From NCBI RefSeq assembly GCF_003253485.1, contig NZ_QKTX01000018.1, forward strand, positions 30,279 through 94,278: a stretch of 64,000 nucleotides of DNA, read 5' to 3'. This DNA is from Algoriphagus aquaeductus (GTDB taxonomy: Bacteria > Bacteroidota > Bacteroidia > Cytophagales > Cyclobacteriaceae). Below, piece after piece: positions 53,046 through 61,016 of this stretch. A program made the translations under genes and the position numbers. The first letter of the stretch is position 1, and every line of letters starts with the position of its first letter. A model generated the notes under the pieces. The model saw only the letters and a list, made by a program, of their open reading frames with translations, ran no database searches and was not told where the DNA came from.

Positions 53046-53405
53046 ATGAAGAGAGTTACAGGGATTTTACTGATCATCCTTTCAGTTTTTACCTCTTGTG
53101 GAATGAGGGCCGAAGAAAAATGTACCTCCATCACCTTAGGTGCTGATCGCCCCATCATCGATACCTTGATGATCGATTCCCCCGATCGGAACAGCATCCA
53201 TCACGCCGAGCTCCAGCTTTCCGGGGAGGTAAAAGATACTCTGAAGTTGGGCATTGGGTCATTTTTTCAGGTGGAGCTTTTGCCCGGGAAGTATGATACC
53301 CTGATCTACAAAGGTGATTGGTATGCTGATCCAATGGTGTTGAATGCGGAAGGCGGAAAAGGCAGCGATCTGAGTTTTTGTGCGAGGTTTTACAATTTAC
53401 CTTAG
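53046..53405 (+). CDS. Small lipoprotein of unknown function
   Basis: This 119-residue protein has a lipoprotein signal (GILLIILSVFTSC, cysteine near 18). The mature part is mostly beta-strand in pattern (HHAELQLSGEVKDTLKLGIG, then FFQVELLPGKYDTLIYKGDWY) and has two more cysteines (KCTSIT, SFCARF) that may pair. The layout suggests a small beta-sandwich exposed in the periplasm or on the surface. No family was recognised. It is 27 bases after paralogue B and six before the next gene. Confidence 0.72.
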   Translation: MKRVTGILLIILSVFTSCGMRAEEKCTSITLGADRPIIDTLMIDSPDRNSIHHAELQLSGEVKDTLKLGIGSFFQVELLPGKYDTLIYKGDWYADPMVLNAEGGKGSDLSFCARFYNLP

Positions 53406-53411
53406 AGCGAA

Positions 53412-53702
53412 ATGAAAATCAGATATATCGTTTTGATCTTGGTGATTCTTGGAGTGGGCTGGTTTCAGTATGATCAGTATCAACCCAATCGGAATCGTGA
53501 AAATGCCGAAAAAGTCCGCCTTGGCATGACTTCAAAAGAAGTGCTCCATTTTATGGGACAGCCGGACAAAAAAAGTAATCTCTTTGCTTCCAGGGTGGAT
53601 GCTGATACCACTTATCAGTACCGCGCTCCCTTTGCCTCTTCAGACGGGATCTACATCTCTTTTGATAAGCAGGGTCGAGTGATCCATATTGCGAATGAGT
53701 AG
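53412..53702 (+). CDS. Small SmpA/BamE-like exported protein
   Basis: This 96-residue protein has an N-terminal membrane segment or signal anchor (YIVLILVILGVGWF) with no lipobox. The mature part has AEKVRLGMTSKEVLHFMGQPDK, the helix-loop pattern 'xxGMTxxEVxxxxGxP' typical of BamE/SmpA and related small periplasmic domains, then TTYQYRAPFASSDGIYISFDKQGRV forming strands. The family resemblance is short but characteristic. It is the last of five same-strand small exported-protein genes. Confidence 0.72.
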   Translation: MKIRYIVLILVILGVGWFQYDQYQPNRNRENAEKVRLGMTSKEVLHFMGQPDKKSNLFASRVDADTTYQYRAPFASSDGIYISFDKQGRVIHIANE

Positions 53703-53735
53703 GATTGGTGTTTGATTCTTTGAGTTTTAAAAATG

Positions 53736-53820
53736 AAAACCACATAATCACATAGAAAATAAGGAGAAGAGCTTTCCATTTTATAAGACTATGTGACGCG
53801 ATGTGCCTAAGTGGTAAAAA
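53736..53820. repeat. Dispersed palindromic element, copy 1
   Basis: About 85 bases, similar along their length to 53909-53993. CCACATAATCACATAG on the left is complementary in kind to CTATGTGACGCGATGTG on the right, with a shared core around CTTTCCATTTTATAA. This copy is the more diverged of the two. Confidence 0.7.
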
Positions 53821-53908
53821 ACACCGACATTGTTAGGTTAAAACCAGAAAAACCTTTCCAGAACAATCCGGGACTTTTTCATACTTTCCTCTTGCTGGTA
53901 GAATAAAT

Positions 53909-53993
53909 AAAACCACATAGCCACATAGAAAACATAGAAAGGAACTTTCCATTTTATAAAACTATGTGGCGCTATGTGTCGATGTGGTAAAAG
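53909..53993. repeat. Dispersed palindromic element, copy 2
   Basis: ACCACATAGCCACATAG (53912-53928) faces CTATGTGGCGCTATGTG (from 53962) and a final GATGTGGT, so the element can fold into a long hairpin. It is a direct repeat of 53736-53820 about 90 bases away and is REP-like in form. No associated transposase was seen. Confidence 0.72.
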
Positions 53994-54019
53994 TTCTTCT
54001 TTTGTTGTGCCAAAATCAC

Positions 54020-54054
54020 AAAACCCCTTCCAAATCACTCTGGAAGGGGGTTTT
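54020..54054 (-). terminator. Intrinsic terminator of the second M20 gene
   Basis: AAAACCCCTTCCA pairs with TGGAAGGGGGTTTT around an eight-base loop, about 33 bases after the M20 copy 2 stop. The stem is homologous to 49464-49495, and a C-G pair there is replaced by a U-A pair here. Confidence 0.85.
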
Positions 54055-54086
54055 CTATGGACTATAGTCTATATCCTATGGTCTAA

Positions 54087-55379
54087 TTACTTTTTCATTC
54101 CCATGAAATCTACCACAAAGTAGCTCATCACTCGCACCCCGAGTACGAACCCGCTTTCATCAAGATAGAAATCCGGGGTATGGTGAGAAGGGGTCTTGGT
54201 AGGATCGCCACCCTTTTTCATGCCGCCAAGTCCAATGAACAAGCCCGGTTTTTCCCGCTGATAGAAGCTGAAGTCTTCTGCACCGGTCACCGGAGGATTT
54301 ACTTTTACGTTTTCTTTTCCTGCGGCAGCCTCCAAGGTGGCTACCATTTTCGAAGTCAGATTAGGGTCATTGACGGTAGATGGGTAAAGCTTGGTGATGT
54401 TGACTTCTGCTTTGGCGCCCGCACTTTCGGCAATGTTGGTTGCAATTTCCGTGATTCTTCGGTGTACCAATTCCTGCTGCTCGTCTCCGAAGGTTCGGAT
54501 GGTGCCGATCATCTCTACTTTTTCAGGAATGATGTTGTGACGGATACCTCCATGAATCGCCCCGACGGTAACTACTGCAGGGTTTTGGGTGATGTTGACG
54601 CTTCGGGAAAGAATGGTCTGCAAGCCTGTCACGATTTGCGAAGCCGTCACGATAGGGTCTACCCCTGACCAAGGGGACGCGCCATGCGCTTGGGTACCAT
54701 GTACGATGATTTCGAGATTGTCCACGGCCGCTTGGGCAGGTCCTGAGCGGTAGCCGATAGTACCTACTTCGGTTTGGGCGGAGATATGCAAGCCAAAAAT
54801 AGCGTCCACGTCTTTCATCACCCCTTCTTCCACCATCTGCTTGGCTCCCCACGTAGTGACTCCGGGTTCGTATATACCTTCTTCAGCAGGTTGGAAGATG
54901 AATTTGACGGATCCTTCGAGTTGGTTTTTCATTCCGGCAAGGACTTCTGCCACACCCATCAGAATGGCCACGTGAGAGTCGTGTCCGCAGGCATGCATCA
55001 CCCCGGTTTGCTGTCCATTGTAGGTGGTGGTCACGGTAGATTTGAACGGGAGGTCTACACGCTCGGTCACCGGAAGCGCATCCATGTCTGCACGAAGAGC
55101 GACCATCGGGCCGGGCTTGGCTCCACGAAGGACTCCTACTACACCGGTTACGGCTACGTTTTCAGTCACCTCGATGCCCAAGGAGCGCAAATGATCCGCG
55201 ATCAACTTGGCGGTTCGCTTTTCCTGATTTCCCAGCTCGGGATTCTGGTGAATGTCTCGTCTCCACTCGATGACTTTGGTCTCGATGGCCGTGGCTTTCT
55301 TATCGATTTCAGGCCGTAGTTTACTTTGGCCAAAGACAGTTCCGCTGAGCAGAACCAAGGGTAAAATTAATTTTCTCAT
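54087..55379 (-). CDS. Secreted M20D-family amidohydrolase, copy 2
   Basis: The 430-residue protein has a signal peptide (LILPLVLLSGTVFGQ). It has the same motif set as the copy at 49531: VALRADMDALPVTE, MHACGHDSHVAILMGVAEVL, FIFQPAEEG, GTQAHGASPWSGVDPI, GGIRHNIIPEKVEMIGTIR and PVTGAEDFSFYQ. It differs mainly around residues 160-210 (YEPGVTTWGAKQMVEEG). The high similarity over the full length and the shared terminator point to a relatively recent duplication. It should hydrolyse N-acyl or amide-linked amino acids in the periplasm; substrate differences between copies are unknown. Confidence 0.93.
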   Translation of the reverse strand: MRKLILPLVLLSGTVFGQSKLRPEIDKKATAIETKVIEWRRDIHQNPELGNQEKRTAKLIADHLRSLGIEVTENVAVTGVVGVLRGAKPGPMVALRADMDALPVTERVDLPFKSTVTTTYNGQQTGVMHACGHDSHVAILMGVAEVLAGMKNQLEGSVKFIFQPAEEGIYEPGVTTWGAKQMVEEGVMKDVDAIFGLHISAQTEVGTIGYRSGPAQAAVDNLEIIVHGTQAHGASPWSGVDPIVTASQIVTGLQTILSRSVNITQNPAVVTVGAIHGGIRHNIIPEKVEMIGTIRTFGDEQQELVHRRITEIATNIAESAGAKAEVNITKLYPSTVNDPNLTSKMVATLEAAAGKENVKVNPPVTGAEDFSFYQREKPGLFIGLGGMKKGGDPTKTPSHHTPDFYLDESGFVLGVRVMSYFVVDFMGMKK

Positions 55380-55528
55380 AAGGTAATTTGGTGAATGATC
55401 AGATTGGCGATTTTTTGGGTGAGAAGGAAAATTAGAACCATTGGATTTAAAATCCTTGTGATTTGGGATAAAAAATGCATTCGCAGAACTTTTCGGCAGG
55501 AAATGGATTTATCCTCAAAACTGAATTT

Positions 55529-56227
55529 ATGGAACTGAACAATAAAATCGCAGTCGTCACCGGAGTCAGCAAAGGTGTGGGACTGGAAGTCGTTAAATTA
55601 TTGGTGGAAAAAGGAACCATCGTGGCCGGTTGGGGTAGAAACAAGCCCGCTTTCGATCATCCCAATTTTCACTTTTTCACCTGTAATGTAGCGGTGGAAG
55701 AGCAGGTGGAAAATGCCTACCAAGCCACCGTGGCCAAGCTGGGCTCGGATATCCGAATCCTGGTCAACAATGCAGGTTTTGGCGTAGCCGGACCTTTTGA
55801 AACCATGAGCTCGGAAGACTGGAAGTCCATGTTTGATACCAATGTTCACGGGATTTTTTACGTGAGTAAACGACTCGTTCCCGCCATGAAAGCAGCTGAT
55901 GAAGGGCATATTCTCAATGTAGCCTCGATTGCAGGATTAAATGGAGTCGCCAATTTTGCGGGCTATGTGGGAACCAAGCATGCCGTGCGGGGCATATCTC
56001 ACTCGATGTATATGGAGTTGAGGGATTTTGGAATTAAGGTTTCCACGATTTATCCGGGATCGATCCAGACCAATTTCTTCGATGCTATCCCCGGAATGCA
56101 AGCCCATGAACACATGATGCGTCCGATCGATGTAGCCCAGACCATTGTGCAGACGCTGGAAACTCATCCAAATTATTTCGTGGCGGATGTGGAGTGCAGA
56201 CCGTTACGGCCAAAGGGGAAGAAATAG
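55529..56227 (+). CDS. Short-chain dehydrogenase/reductase
   Basis: This 232-residue classical SDR shows IAVVTGVSKGVGLEVVKLL at the N terminus, the cofactor-adenine region TCNVAVEEQ, ILVNNAGFGVAGPFE, a serine in LNVASIAGLNG and the catalytic YVGTKHAVRGISHSMY. It is related in type to the SDR at 21652, but the sequences are clearly different. The substrate is unknown. The frame extends 18 codons upstream; the ATG at 55529 gives the normal distance to the glycine motif. It is divergent from M20 copy 2. Confidence 0.9.
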   Translation: MELNNKIAVVTGVSKGVGLEVVKLLVEKGTIVAGWGRNKPAFDHPNFHFFTCNVAVEEQVENAYQATVAKLGSDIRILVNNAGFGVAGPFETMSSEDWKSMFDTNVHGIFYVSKRLVPAMKAADEGHILNVASIAGLNGVANFAGYVGTKHAVRGISHSMYMELRDFGIKVSTIYPGSIQTNFFDAIPGMQAHEHMMRPIDVAQTIVQTLETHPNYFVADVECRPLRPKGKK

Positions 56228-56463
56228 TAAGCAGTCTCAGTGATCAGTCGCAGTAGGGAGAAATTAAGAAGACTGAAGCGAGAAAGCTGAAAAAGTGAGT
56301 AGTGTTCAGTCTCAGTCAGCAGATACAATTTTAGAGATCTAGTGTTTGCTGCCTGAGACTTACATATTTTTTAAAACAAAAAGAAAAGAAAGTATAAGGC
56401 TCTTTTTTATATGGTTACTATTTAGGCCAATCTATGACTGGAATTAGCCAATTAGTACAAAGC
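56228..56463. other. Non-coding stretch before a structured GC-rich element
   Basis: No gene was recognised. It holds AT-rich sequence with scattered GCAGTCTCAGT/AGTCTCAGTCAG-like repeats (for example 56231-56260 and 56300-56325), another simple repeat resembling those elsewhere in the window. No terminator for the SDR gene was found. Confidence 0.35.
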
Positions 56464-56578
56464 TTTGTTCTGTTGGGCGCGTGGGCCGACACAGCAGCGG
56501 GCCAGCGTCCGGCCATGTGCGATAGGAGCTTTGCTGTGTCAAGGGTTTTTGGTTACTTTTTGCCCCACAAAAAGTAAC
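56464..56578. repeat. GC-rich palindromic element, possible structured RNA or REP-type repeat
   Basis: GACACAGCA (56488-56496) pairs perfectly with TGCTGTGTC (56532-56540). Inside it GGCC (56500-56503) can pair with GGCC (56511-56514). GTTACTTTTTG (56552-56562) then pairs perfectly with CAAAAAGTAAC (56568-56578). The core is clearly richer in GC than the flanks and no open frame fits it. A promoter or a transposase gene was not seen. Confidence 0.6.
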
Positions 56579-56752
56579 AATGAAAAAAATTGCGATTAGG
56601 ATCAATTATGGGAATGGGTCTCCAAATAGTTGAAAATTTTAGGAATTGATAGAATTAATAATTTATTCCTTTATCAATCTAGGGTATAGGTTAATCCCTC
56701 TATAATTCCCCTGATTCACTACTTTAGCATTCTCTTAAAACCAAGAAAAACA

Positions 56753-56977
56753 TTGGAATCACAACCCAACAATCCGCTTCATGGGGTCACTTTGGCTGAT
56801 ATGCTCGCCGAGTTGGTTTCGTTTTATGGTTGGAAGGAACTCGGGGAGCGCATCACCATTCGCTGCTTTACCCATGATCCTTCGATCAGTTCCAGCCTGA
56901 AGTTTCTCCGCAAAACTCCGTGGGCGCGGGAACGAGTGGAGGGCTTGTATCTGAAGATGCTGAGGGATAGGAAGTAA
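56753..56977 (+). CDS. VF530 family protein (DUF2132)
   Basis: This 74-residue protein matches the VF530 DNA-binding family over its whole length: [30 protein letters not shown], then [30 protein letters not shown]. These are the family's conserved blocks. It appears to start at TTG (56753), since no ATG or GTG precedes the conserved PNNPLHG in frame. The solved member of the family is a small helical protein that may bind DNA; function is unproven. A strong terminator-like hairpin follows ten bases later. Confidence 0.85.
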   Translation: MESQPNNPLHGVTLADMLAELVSFYGWKELGERITIRCFTHDPSISSSLKFLRKTPWARERVEGLYLKMLRDRK

Positions 56978-56986
56978 GTTTTCTAT

Positions 56987-57022
56987 AACCTTTGTGGTCT
57001 TCAAGACCGCGAAGGTTTTTAG
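56987..57022 (+). terminator. Intrinsic terminator after the VF530 gene
   Basis: AACCTTTGTGGTC (56987-56999) pairs along all 13 bases with GACCGCGAAGGTT (57005-57017), counting two G-U pairs, with a five-base loop. A run of T follows. Confidence 0.8.
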
Positions 57023-57083
57023 ACAGGAATGATAATTGGTTTGCTGAATTAGGCCATCCGGATTTCAAATCCCAGAGATATCA

Positions 57084-57314
57084 GCTCAAGATTACAAATC
57101 TTGAGCAGCGAGTCAAGATAATTAAATCCCCCTAGCCCCCTTATGAAGGGGGAATTGCCCTATTCGGAACTTCAAAGCCAAGTTTTATCGGCATAATTCC
57201 AACTCAAGGGTACTCGTAAATAACTTTCGAAACTTATCTAAAAAACCTTTGCGTCCTCTGCGTCTCCGCGGTGAAAAATTAAAAACCTTCGAGGTTTGAA
57301 AAACCTCAAAGGTT
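57084..57314. repeat. Cluster of hairpins and simple repeats before dnaN terminator
   Basis: GCTCAAGATT/AATCTTGAGC (57084-57106) is a perfect 10-bp stem with a three-base loop. CCCCCTT/AAGGGGG (57136-57152) is a perfect 7-bp stem. AACCTTCGAGGTTT and AAACCTCAAAGGTT (57284-57314) form a 14-bp stem with one mismatch. Between them 57250-57271 reads like the 'CTCTGCGTCTCCGCGGTG' type of repeat seen across many bacteria. No gene was found in this stretch of nearly 400 bases. Confidence 0.55.
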
Positions 57315-57316
57315 AC

Positions 57317-57349
57317 AAAAAAAAGCCCTGATCATCGACCAGGGCTTTT
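57317..57349 (-). terminator. Intrinsic terminator of dnaN
   Basis: AAAAGCCCTG (57321-57330) pairs perfectly with CAGGGCTTTT (57340-57349). On the minus strand the U run corresponds to the A tract starting at 57317. It lies about 20 bases after the dnaN stop. Confidence 0.88.
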
Positions 57350-57370
57350 GATTTATGGTTGTGGTTAAGA

Positions 57371-58495
57371 TTATACGTAGTTGTTGAGCATTACCGGCAT
57401 CACGAGCATCAGGATGTCTTCATTGGCATCTTGCTCAGCAGGAAGAATCAGACCAGCTCGGTTTGGTGCGGAGAACTTCAAGCTGACTTCCTTGCAGGAA
57501 AGGTTGTTGAGCATTTCCACCAAGAATTTTGCATTGAACCCGATTTCGATATCTTCTCCGTCGTGATCGCAGGAAAGCCGCTCATTTGCTTCATTGGAGA
57601 AGTCCAAGTCTTCTGCAGAAATCATCAATTCACTTCCTGTCAACTTCAATCGAACTTGATGGGTGGTCTTGTTGGCGTAGATCGCTATACGTCTGAGTGA
57701 TCCTAGCAGTTCCAAACGGTCAATGTTCATGCGGTTTGGATTGTCCACCGGAATCACGTTTTCATAATCAGGGAATCGCTCGTCGATCAGACGGCAGATC
57801 ATCTTGATGTTGTTAAACTTGAAGTAGGCGTTGGACTGGTTGAACTCTACGGTTACCGGTACATTTTCAGAAGGTAAGGTAGATTTCAAGAGGTTGAGCG
57901 CTTTTCTTGGGATGATCAAGCTTGCGCCGTTGGCAGAGGCCACGTCCACTCTTCTGTAGCGGATCAATCGGTGACCGTCAGTTGCCACGAAGGTGGTGTT
58001 GGTCGGGCTCAAGTTGATGTACACACCGGTCATCGCAGGACGAAGCTCGTCGGAAGAAGTCGCGAAAATGGTGTTGGAAATCGCAGAAGAAAGCACCTCG
58101 GTGGACATATCCACGGTAGTAGCATTGTTTACGGTTGGGATTTTTGGGAAATCCGTCGCGTTTTCACCTGCGAGTCTGTAGCGACCGTTATCAGAACTGA
58201 TTTCTACCGCATAGGTGTCATGATCGATGCTGAACGTCACCGGCTGTTCAGGCAAGTTTTTCAGGGTTTCGATCAGGATACGGGCAGGAACCGCAATATT
58301 TCCGTCCTCTTTTGCTTCCACTTGGATCTGCGTCATCATGGAAGTCTGCAAGTCGGAGGCAGTGATGGTCAAGACGGAATCCTTGATTTCGAATAAGAAG
58401 TTTTCAAGAATGGGTACTACCGGGTTGGTAGTCACGACACCGTTGATGGCCGATAGCTGCTTAAGCAATGCAGAAGAGGAAACAATAAATTTCAT
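57371..58495 (-). CDS. dnaN: DNA polymerase III beta subunit (sliding clamp)
   Basis: The 374-residue product has three clamp domains. It begins MKFIVSSSALLKQLSAINGVV and contains LENFLFEIKDSVLTITASDLQTSM, GRYRLAGENATDFPKIP, ATDGHRLIRYRR, LIDERFPDYENVIP and the C-terminal LVMPVMLNNYV, matching the family's MPMR region with MPVM. It forms the ring that holds polymerases on DNA. dnaA and gyrB are not adjacent, so this is not an origin-region arrangement of the classic kind. It lies downstream of gldG on the same strand's opposite end, with its own terminator. Confidence 0.97.
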   Translation of the reverse strand: MKFIVSSSALLKQLSAINGVVTTNPVVPILENFLFEIKDSVLTITASDLQTSMMTQIQVEAKEDGNIAVPARILIETLKNLPEQPVTFSIDHDTYAVEISSDNGRYRLAGENATDFPKIPTVNNATTVDMSTEVLSSAISNTIFATSSDELRPAMTGVYINLSPTNTTFVATDGHRLIRYRRVDVASANGASLIIPRKALNLLKSTLPSENVPVTVEFNQSNAYFKFNNIKMICRLIDERFPDYENVIPVDNPNRMNIDRLELLGSLRRIAIYANKTTHQVRLKLTGSELMISAEDLDFSNEANERLSCDHDGEDIEIGFNAKFLVEMLNNLSCKEVSLKFSAPNRAGLILPAEQDANEDILMLVMPVMLNNYV

Positions 58496-58614
58496 ATGTT
58501 CGGGCTTAGTGATTTTTTATTTCTGGAGGGGTAAATTTATAAATAAAATGCTAATTCGATGGGGTAGAGATTTTTTTGAGGTAAAAATCTTCTAAACCTC
58601 CATCGATTGCCTTT

Positions 58615-60300
58615 TTAAGCTTTTTTGGCAAACCTATTCTTTCTTATCAAAAGGATGATACCGCCCAAAATCAGGATAATTCCCACCGGAAGGCCTACAT
58701 TGATGAGTTGCCAAAAGGACTTTTGCTCAGCCACTTTTACCTTGTCCAAAGGTCGGATCTGAAGTGTTTTTGTCCTTGCCGAAATGATTCCTTCAGGATC
58801 ATTGAGGTACTTGACCAGGTTTTGGAGGAGTTGCTTGTTAGCAAAAGTAGTTTGGGCAAAAGGATCTTCCCCGAGTGCCAAAGGCTGTTTTCCCTGTAGG
58901 CTAAGCTGACTCTGGAAAACCGAGCCATCACCGAATACGACCACTTTTCCTTTTCCGGATTCTTTGAAAGGCACTTGGGCAAATTCATCCGGCACAAATC
59001 TATTTTTGAACAAAGAGGTGAATTCTCCCTCCAGCAAATAGGCCAAAGGAAGTCGCTGAAGAGTAAATTCTTCTACTTTAGGAGCCTGTTGCATATCGGC
59101 AAAAGCCACCCGCGCAGGGGCAGGAAGAATTCGGGCATTTTCTGAACCGAAGATCAATGGGGTTTTGGTCACTCCGTCTGCCTTTACCGTGTCCAGACTA
59201 CTGGCAAAGCGGAAATTGACCTGATCCAAGGCCTTGGTGATCGGATGAGTTTGTACCCGACCGGCGTTGAAATGGAATAGCCAAGGGAGTGGAACGAGCT
59301 GCTCTTCATTTCCGAAATTACCACCCATGACCGGGATCATGGAGAAATTCAGATCTTGAATCACGTCTTTATTCACACGGATACCGTAGCGGAATAGCAA
59401 CCGGTCAAGTTCATTTTCGAGCGGAAGTGCCAAGGTGCCTTCCCCTCCGGCTTGGGTCATATCTACGTCAATTCCCTCTGCAGCTACCACGAGATTACCC
59501 CCATTTAATACATATTGATCGAGGAGAAAAAGCTCACGCTCGGTGTAAGTTGTCTTTGGGCCAAGGATAAAAATGCTTGAAAAGGAATTCAGGTCTTCGG
59601 GTTTTTTGGCTTGTTCCAAGGGCACTTTGAAAAGCTCAAATTGACCGTCAAGTGCTTCTACCATGCCATAACCATCGTCCTCAGAAAGCTCTCCGTGACC
59701 GATTATCATGGCGACAGCGCCTTTTTCCGGATTGACGAGTTTTTGGATGGCTTGGCTCAGCTCAAATTCCAGGTTTTCGATAGAGGCATTCAGTTTCTGA
59801 TCTGCCGTCATGCCCATTTCACCCCTAAGGACCAAAGCTCCGGTTTCAAAATCTGCATCGCTGACCAAAATTCCCGGGAAAATCAATTGTGTTTGCTGAC
59901 CGGTAGTTTGGTTGACATAGACGTTGGTTGGATTAATTCCGTAATCGGCCAGACTGATGATAAACTCTTCCTGAAGTGAGTCGGCCACACTCAGAGGATC
60001 AAAGTAGGAAACCGTTATTTTTTGGGCAGAGTAGGCATTGAAGGTCCGGACAGTCTCTTCGATAGATTTTTGCAATCGACGCATACCACCGGGGAGATTT
60101 TCTCCCGTCAAAAGAATGTCCACGTAGATCGGGCGATCCAGATTTTCCAACAGCGCTTTGGTGGAAGGATGCAGGGAAAAGCGCTTTTCCTCCGTCAAAT
60201 CCAACCGAAAACGGAGAAATTGTCCCAACCCGAAAAGGACCAACACACCTGCTATCAGGATCAAAAATGGGGTCAAGTTTGAGGCGAAAGACTTTTTCAT
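58615..60300 (-). CDS. gldG: Gliding motility-associated ABC transporter substrate-binding protein GldG
   Basis: This 561-residue protein has an N-terminal membrane segment (FLILIAGVLVLFGLGQFL), a large extracytoplasmic region with the DUF4350/ABC-auxiliary pattern (LTEEKRFSLHPSTKALLENLDRPIYVDIL, EFELSQAIQKL, GHGELSEDDGYGM, FILGPKTTYTERELFLLDQYVLNGG) and a C-terminal membrane segment ending in LLIRKNRFAKKA. This is the GldG layout. The frame opens 14 codons upstream; the ATG at 60300 overlaps the gldF stop as ATGA. It works with GldF and GldA; the transported substrate is unknown. Confidence 0.93.
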   Translation of the reverse strand: MKKSFASNLTPFLILIAGVLVLFGLGQFLRFRLDLTEEKRFSLHPSTKALLENLDRPIYVDILLTGENLPGGMRRLQKSIEETVRTFNAYSAQKITVSYFDPLSVADSLQEEFIISLADYGINPTNVYVNQTTGQQTQLIFPGILVSDADFETGALVLRGEMGMTADQKLNASIENLEFELSQAIQKLVNPEKGAVAMIIGHGELSEDDGYGMVEALDGQFELFKVPLEQAKKPEDLNSFSSIFILGPKTTYTERELFLLDQYVLNGGNLVVAAEGIDVDMTQAGGEGTLALPLENELDRLLFRYGIRVNKDVIQDLNFSMIPVMGGNFGNEEQLVPLPWLFHFNAGRVQTHPITKALDQVNFRFASSLDTVKADGVTKTPLIFGSENARILPAPARVAFADMQQAPKVEEFTLQRLPLAYLLEGEFTSLFKNRFVPDEFAQVPFKESGKGKVVVFGDGSVFQSQLSLQGKQPLALGEDPFAQTTFANKQLLQNLVKYLNDPEGIISARTKTLQIRPLDKVKVAEQKSFWQLINVGLPVGIILILGGIILLIRKNRFAKKA

Positions 60301-61016
60301 TTGTTTCTTAAGATCAAGACCGAACCTCCCAAAAACACCCAAATCATGCCCAATAAGAAAAACACATCCCGGCTGTCAATGACTCCCCGGCTGAGACTGT
60401 TGTAATGAAAACTCAAGCTCAGTTCCTCTATCCAATAGGCTGCATCACCACTGAGCATTTCCGCCAAGGCCGTGAATCCAAAGTACAGCACAAAGCAAAG
60501 AAACACACCCAAAACAAATGCGACCACTTGCTGCGAGGTCAGCGAACTGGCAAACAATCCCACTGCGGCAAAAGTGGCCCCGATCATCAGCAAACCTGCC
60601 CAGCTTCCGAAAAAGCCCGCCCAATCTAGATTGCCGGGAGGATTCCCAAGGGTGGAAATGGTGTACCCGTACAAAAGGGTGGGCAAAACAGCCAAAACCA
60701 CCAAGGTAAGGAGTGCCAGGTATTTGGCGATAATGATTTGTACCAAAGAAAGCGGGGAAGTCCGGAGCAATTCCCAAGTTCCATTTTTGCGTTCCTCGGC
60801 AATCGCCCGCATGGAAATGGCAGGAATCAGAAAAGTGAAGACATAGGGAGTGTAGGCAAACAGCGACTCCAAATCTGCGTACCCGTAATCCAAAACCGAG
60901 CTTTCAGGAAATACCCATACAATCAAGCCTAGAGCCACGAGAAACAAAGCCAACACCAGGTAGCCGGTGAGGCTTCCGAAGAAGGCGTTGATTTCTTTCA
61001 GAAAGAGACTTTTCAT
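60297..61016 (-). CDS. gldF: Gliding motility-associated ABC transporter permease GldF
   Basis: This 239-residue protein has about six membrane segments and begins MKSLFLKEINAFFGSLTGYLVLALFLV, the conserved opening of GldF. The loop AIAEERKNGTWELLRTSPLSLVQIIIAKYLA is the ABC-2 permease signature that contacts the ATPase. It is the middle gene of a three-gene unit; its start overlaps the gldA stop (ATGA) and its stop overlaps gldG. Flavobacteria need GldA, GldF and GldG for gliding, but many non-gliding relatives keep the genes. Confidence 0.94.
   Translation of the reverse strand: MKSLFLKEINAFFGSLTGYLVLALFLVALGLIVWVFPESSVLDYGYADLESLFAYTPYVFTFLIPAISMRAIAEERKNGTWELLRTSPLSLVQIIIAKYLALLTLVVLAVLPTLLYGYTISTLGNPPGNLDWAGFFGSWAGLLMIGATFAAVGLFASSLTSQQVVAFVLGVFLCFVLYFGFTALAEMLSGDAAYWIEELSLSFHYNSLSRGVIDSRDVFFLLGMIWVFLGGSVLILRNK

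Noticed and set aside
56464..56578. tRNA or insertion sequence in the GC-rich element
   Set aside because: No cloverleaf, CCA-like acceptor or T-loop sequence fits, and no transposase frame is present.
57371..58495. Replication origin near dnaN
   Set aside because: No dnaA gene or cluster of DnaA-box-like repeats was seen next to it.
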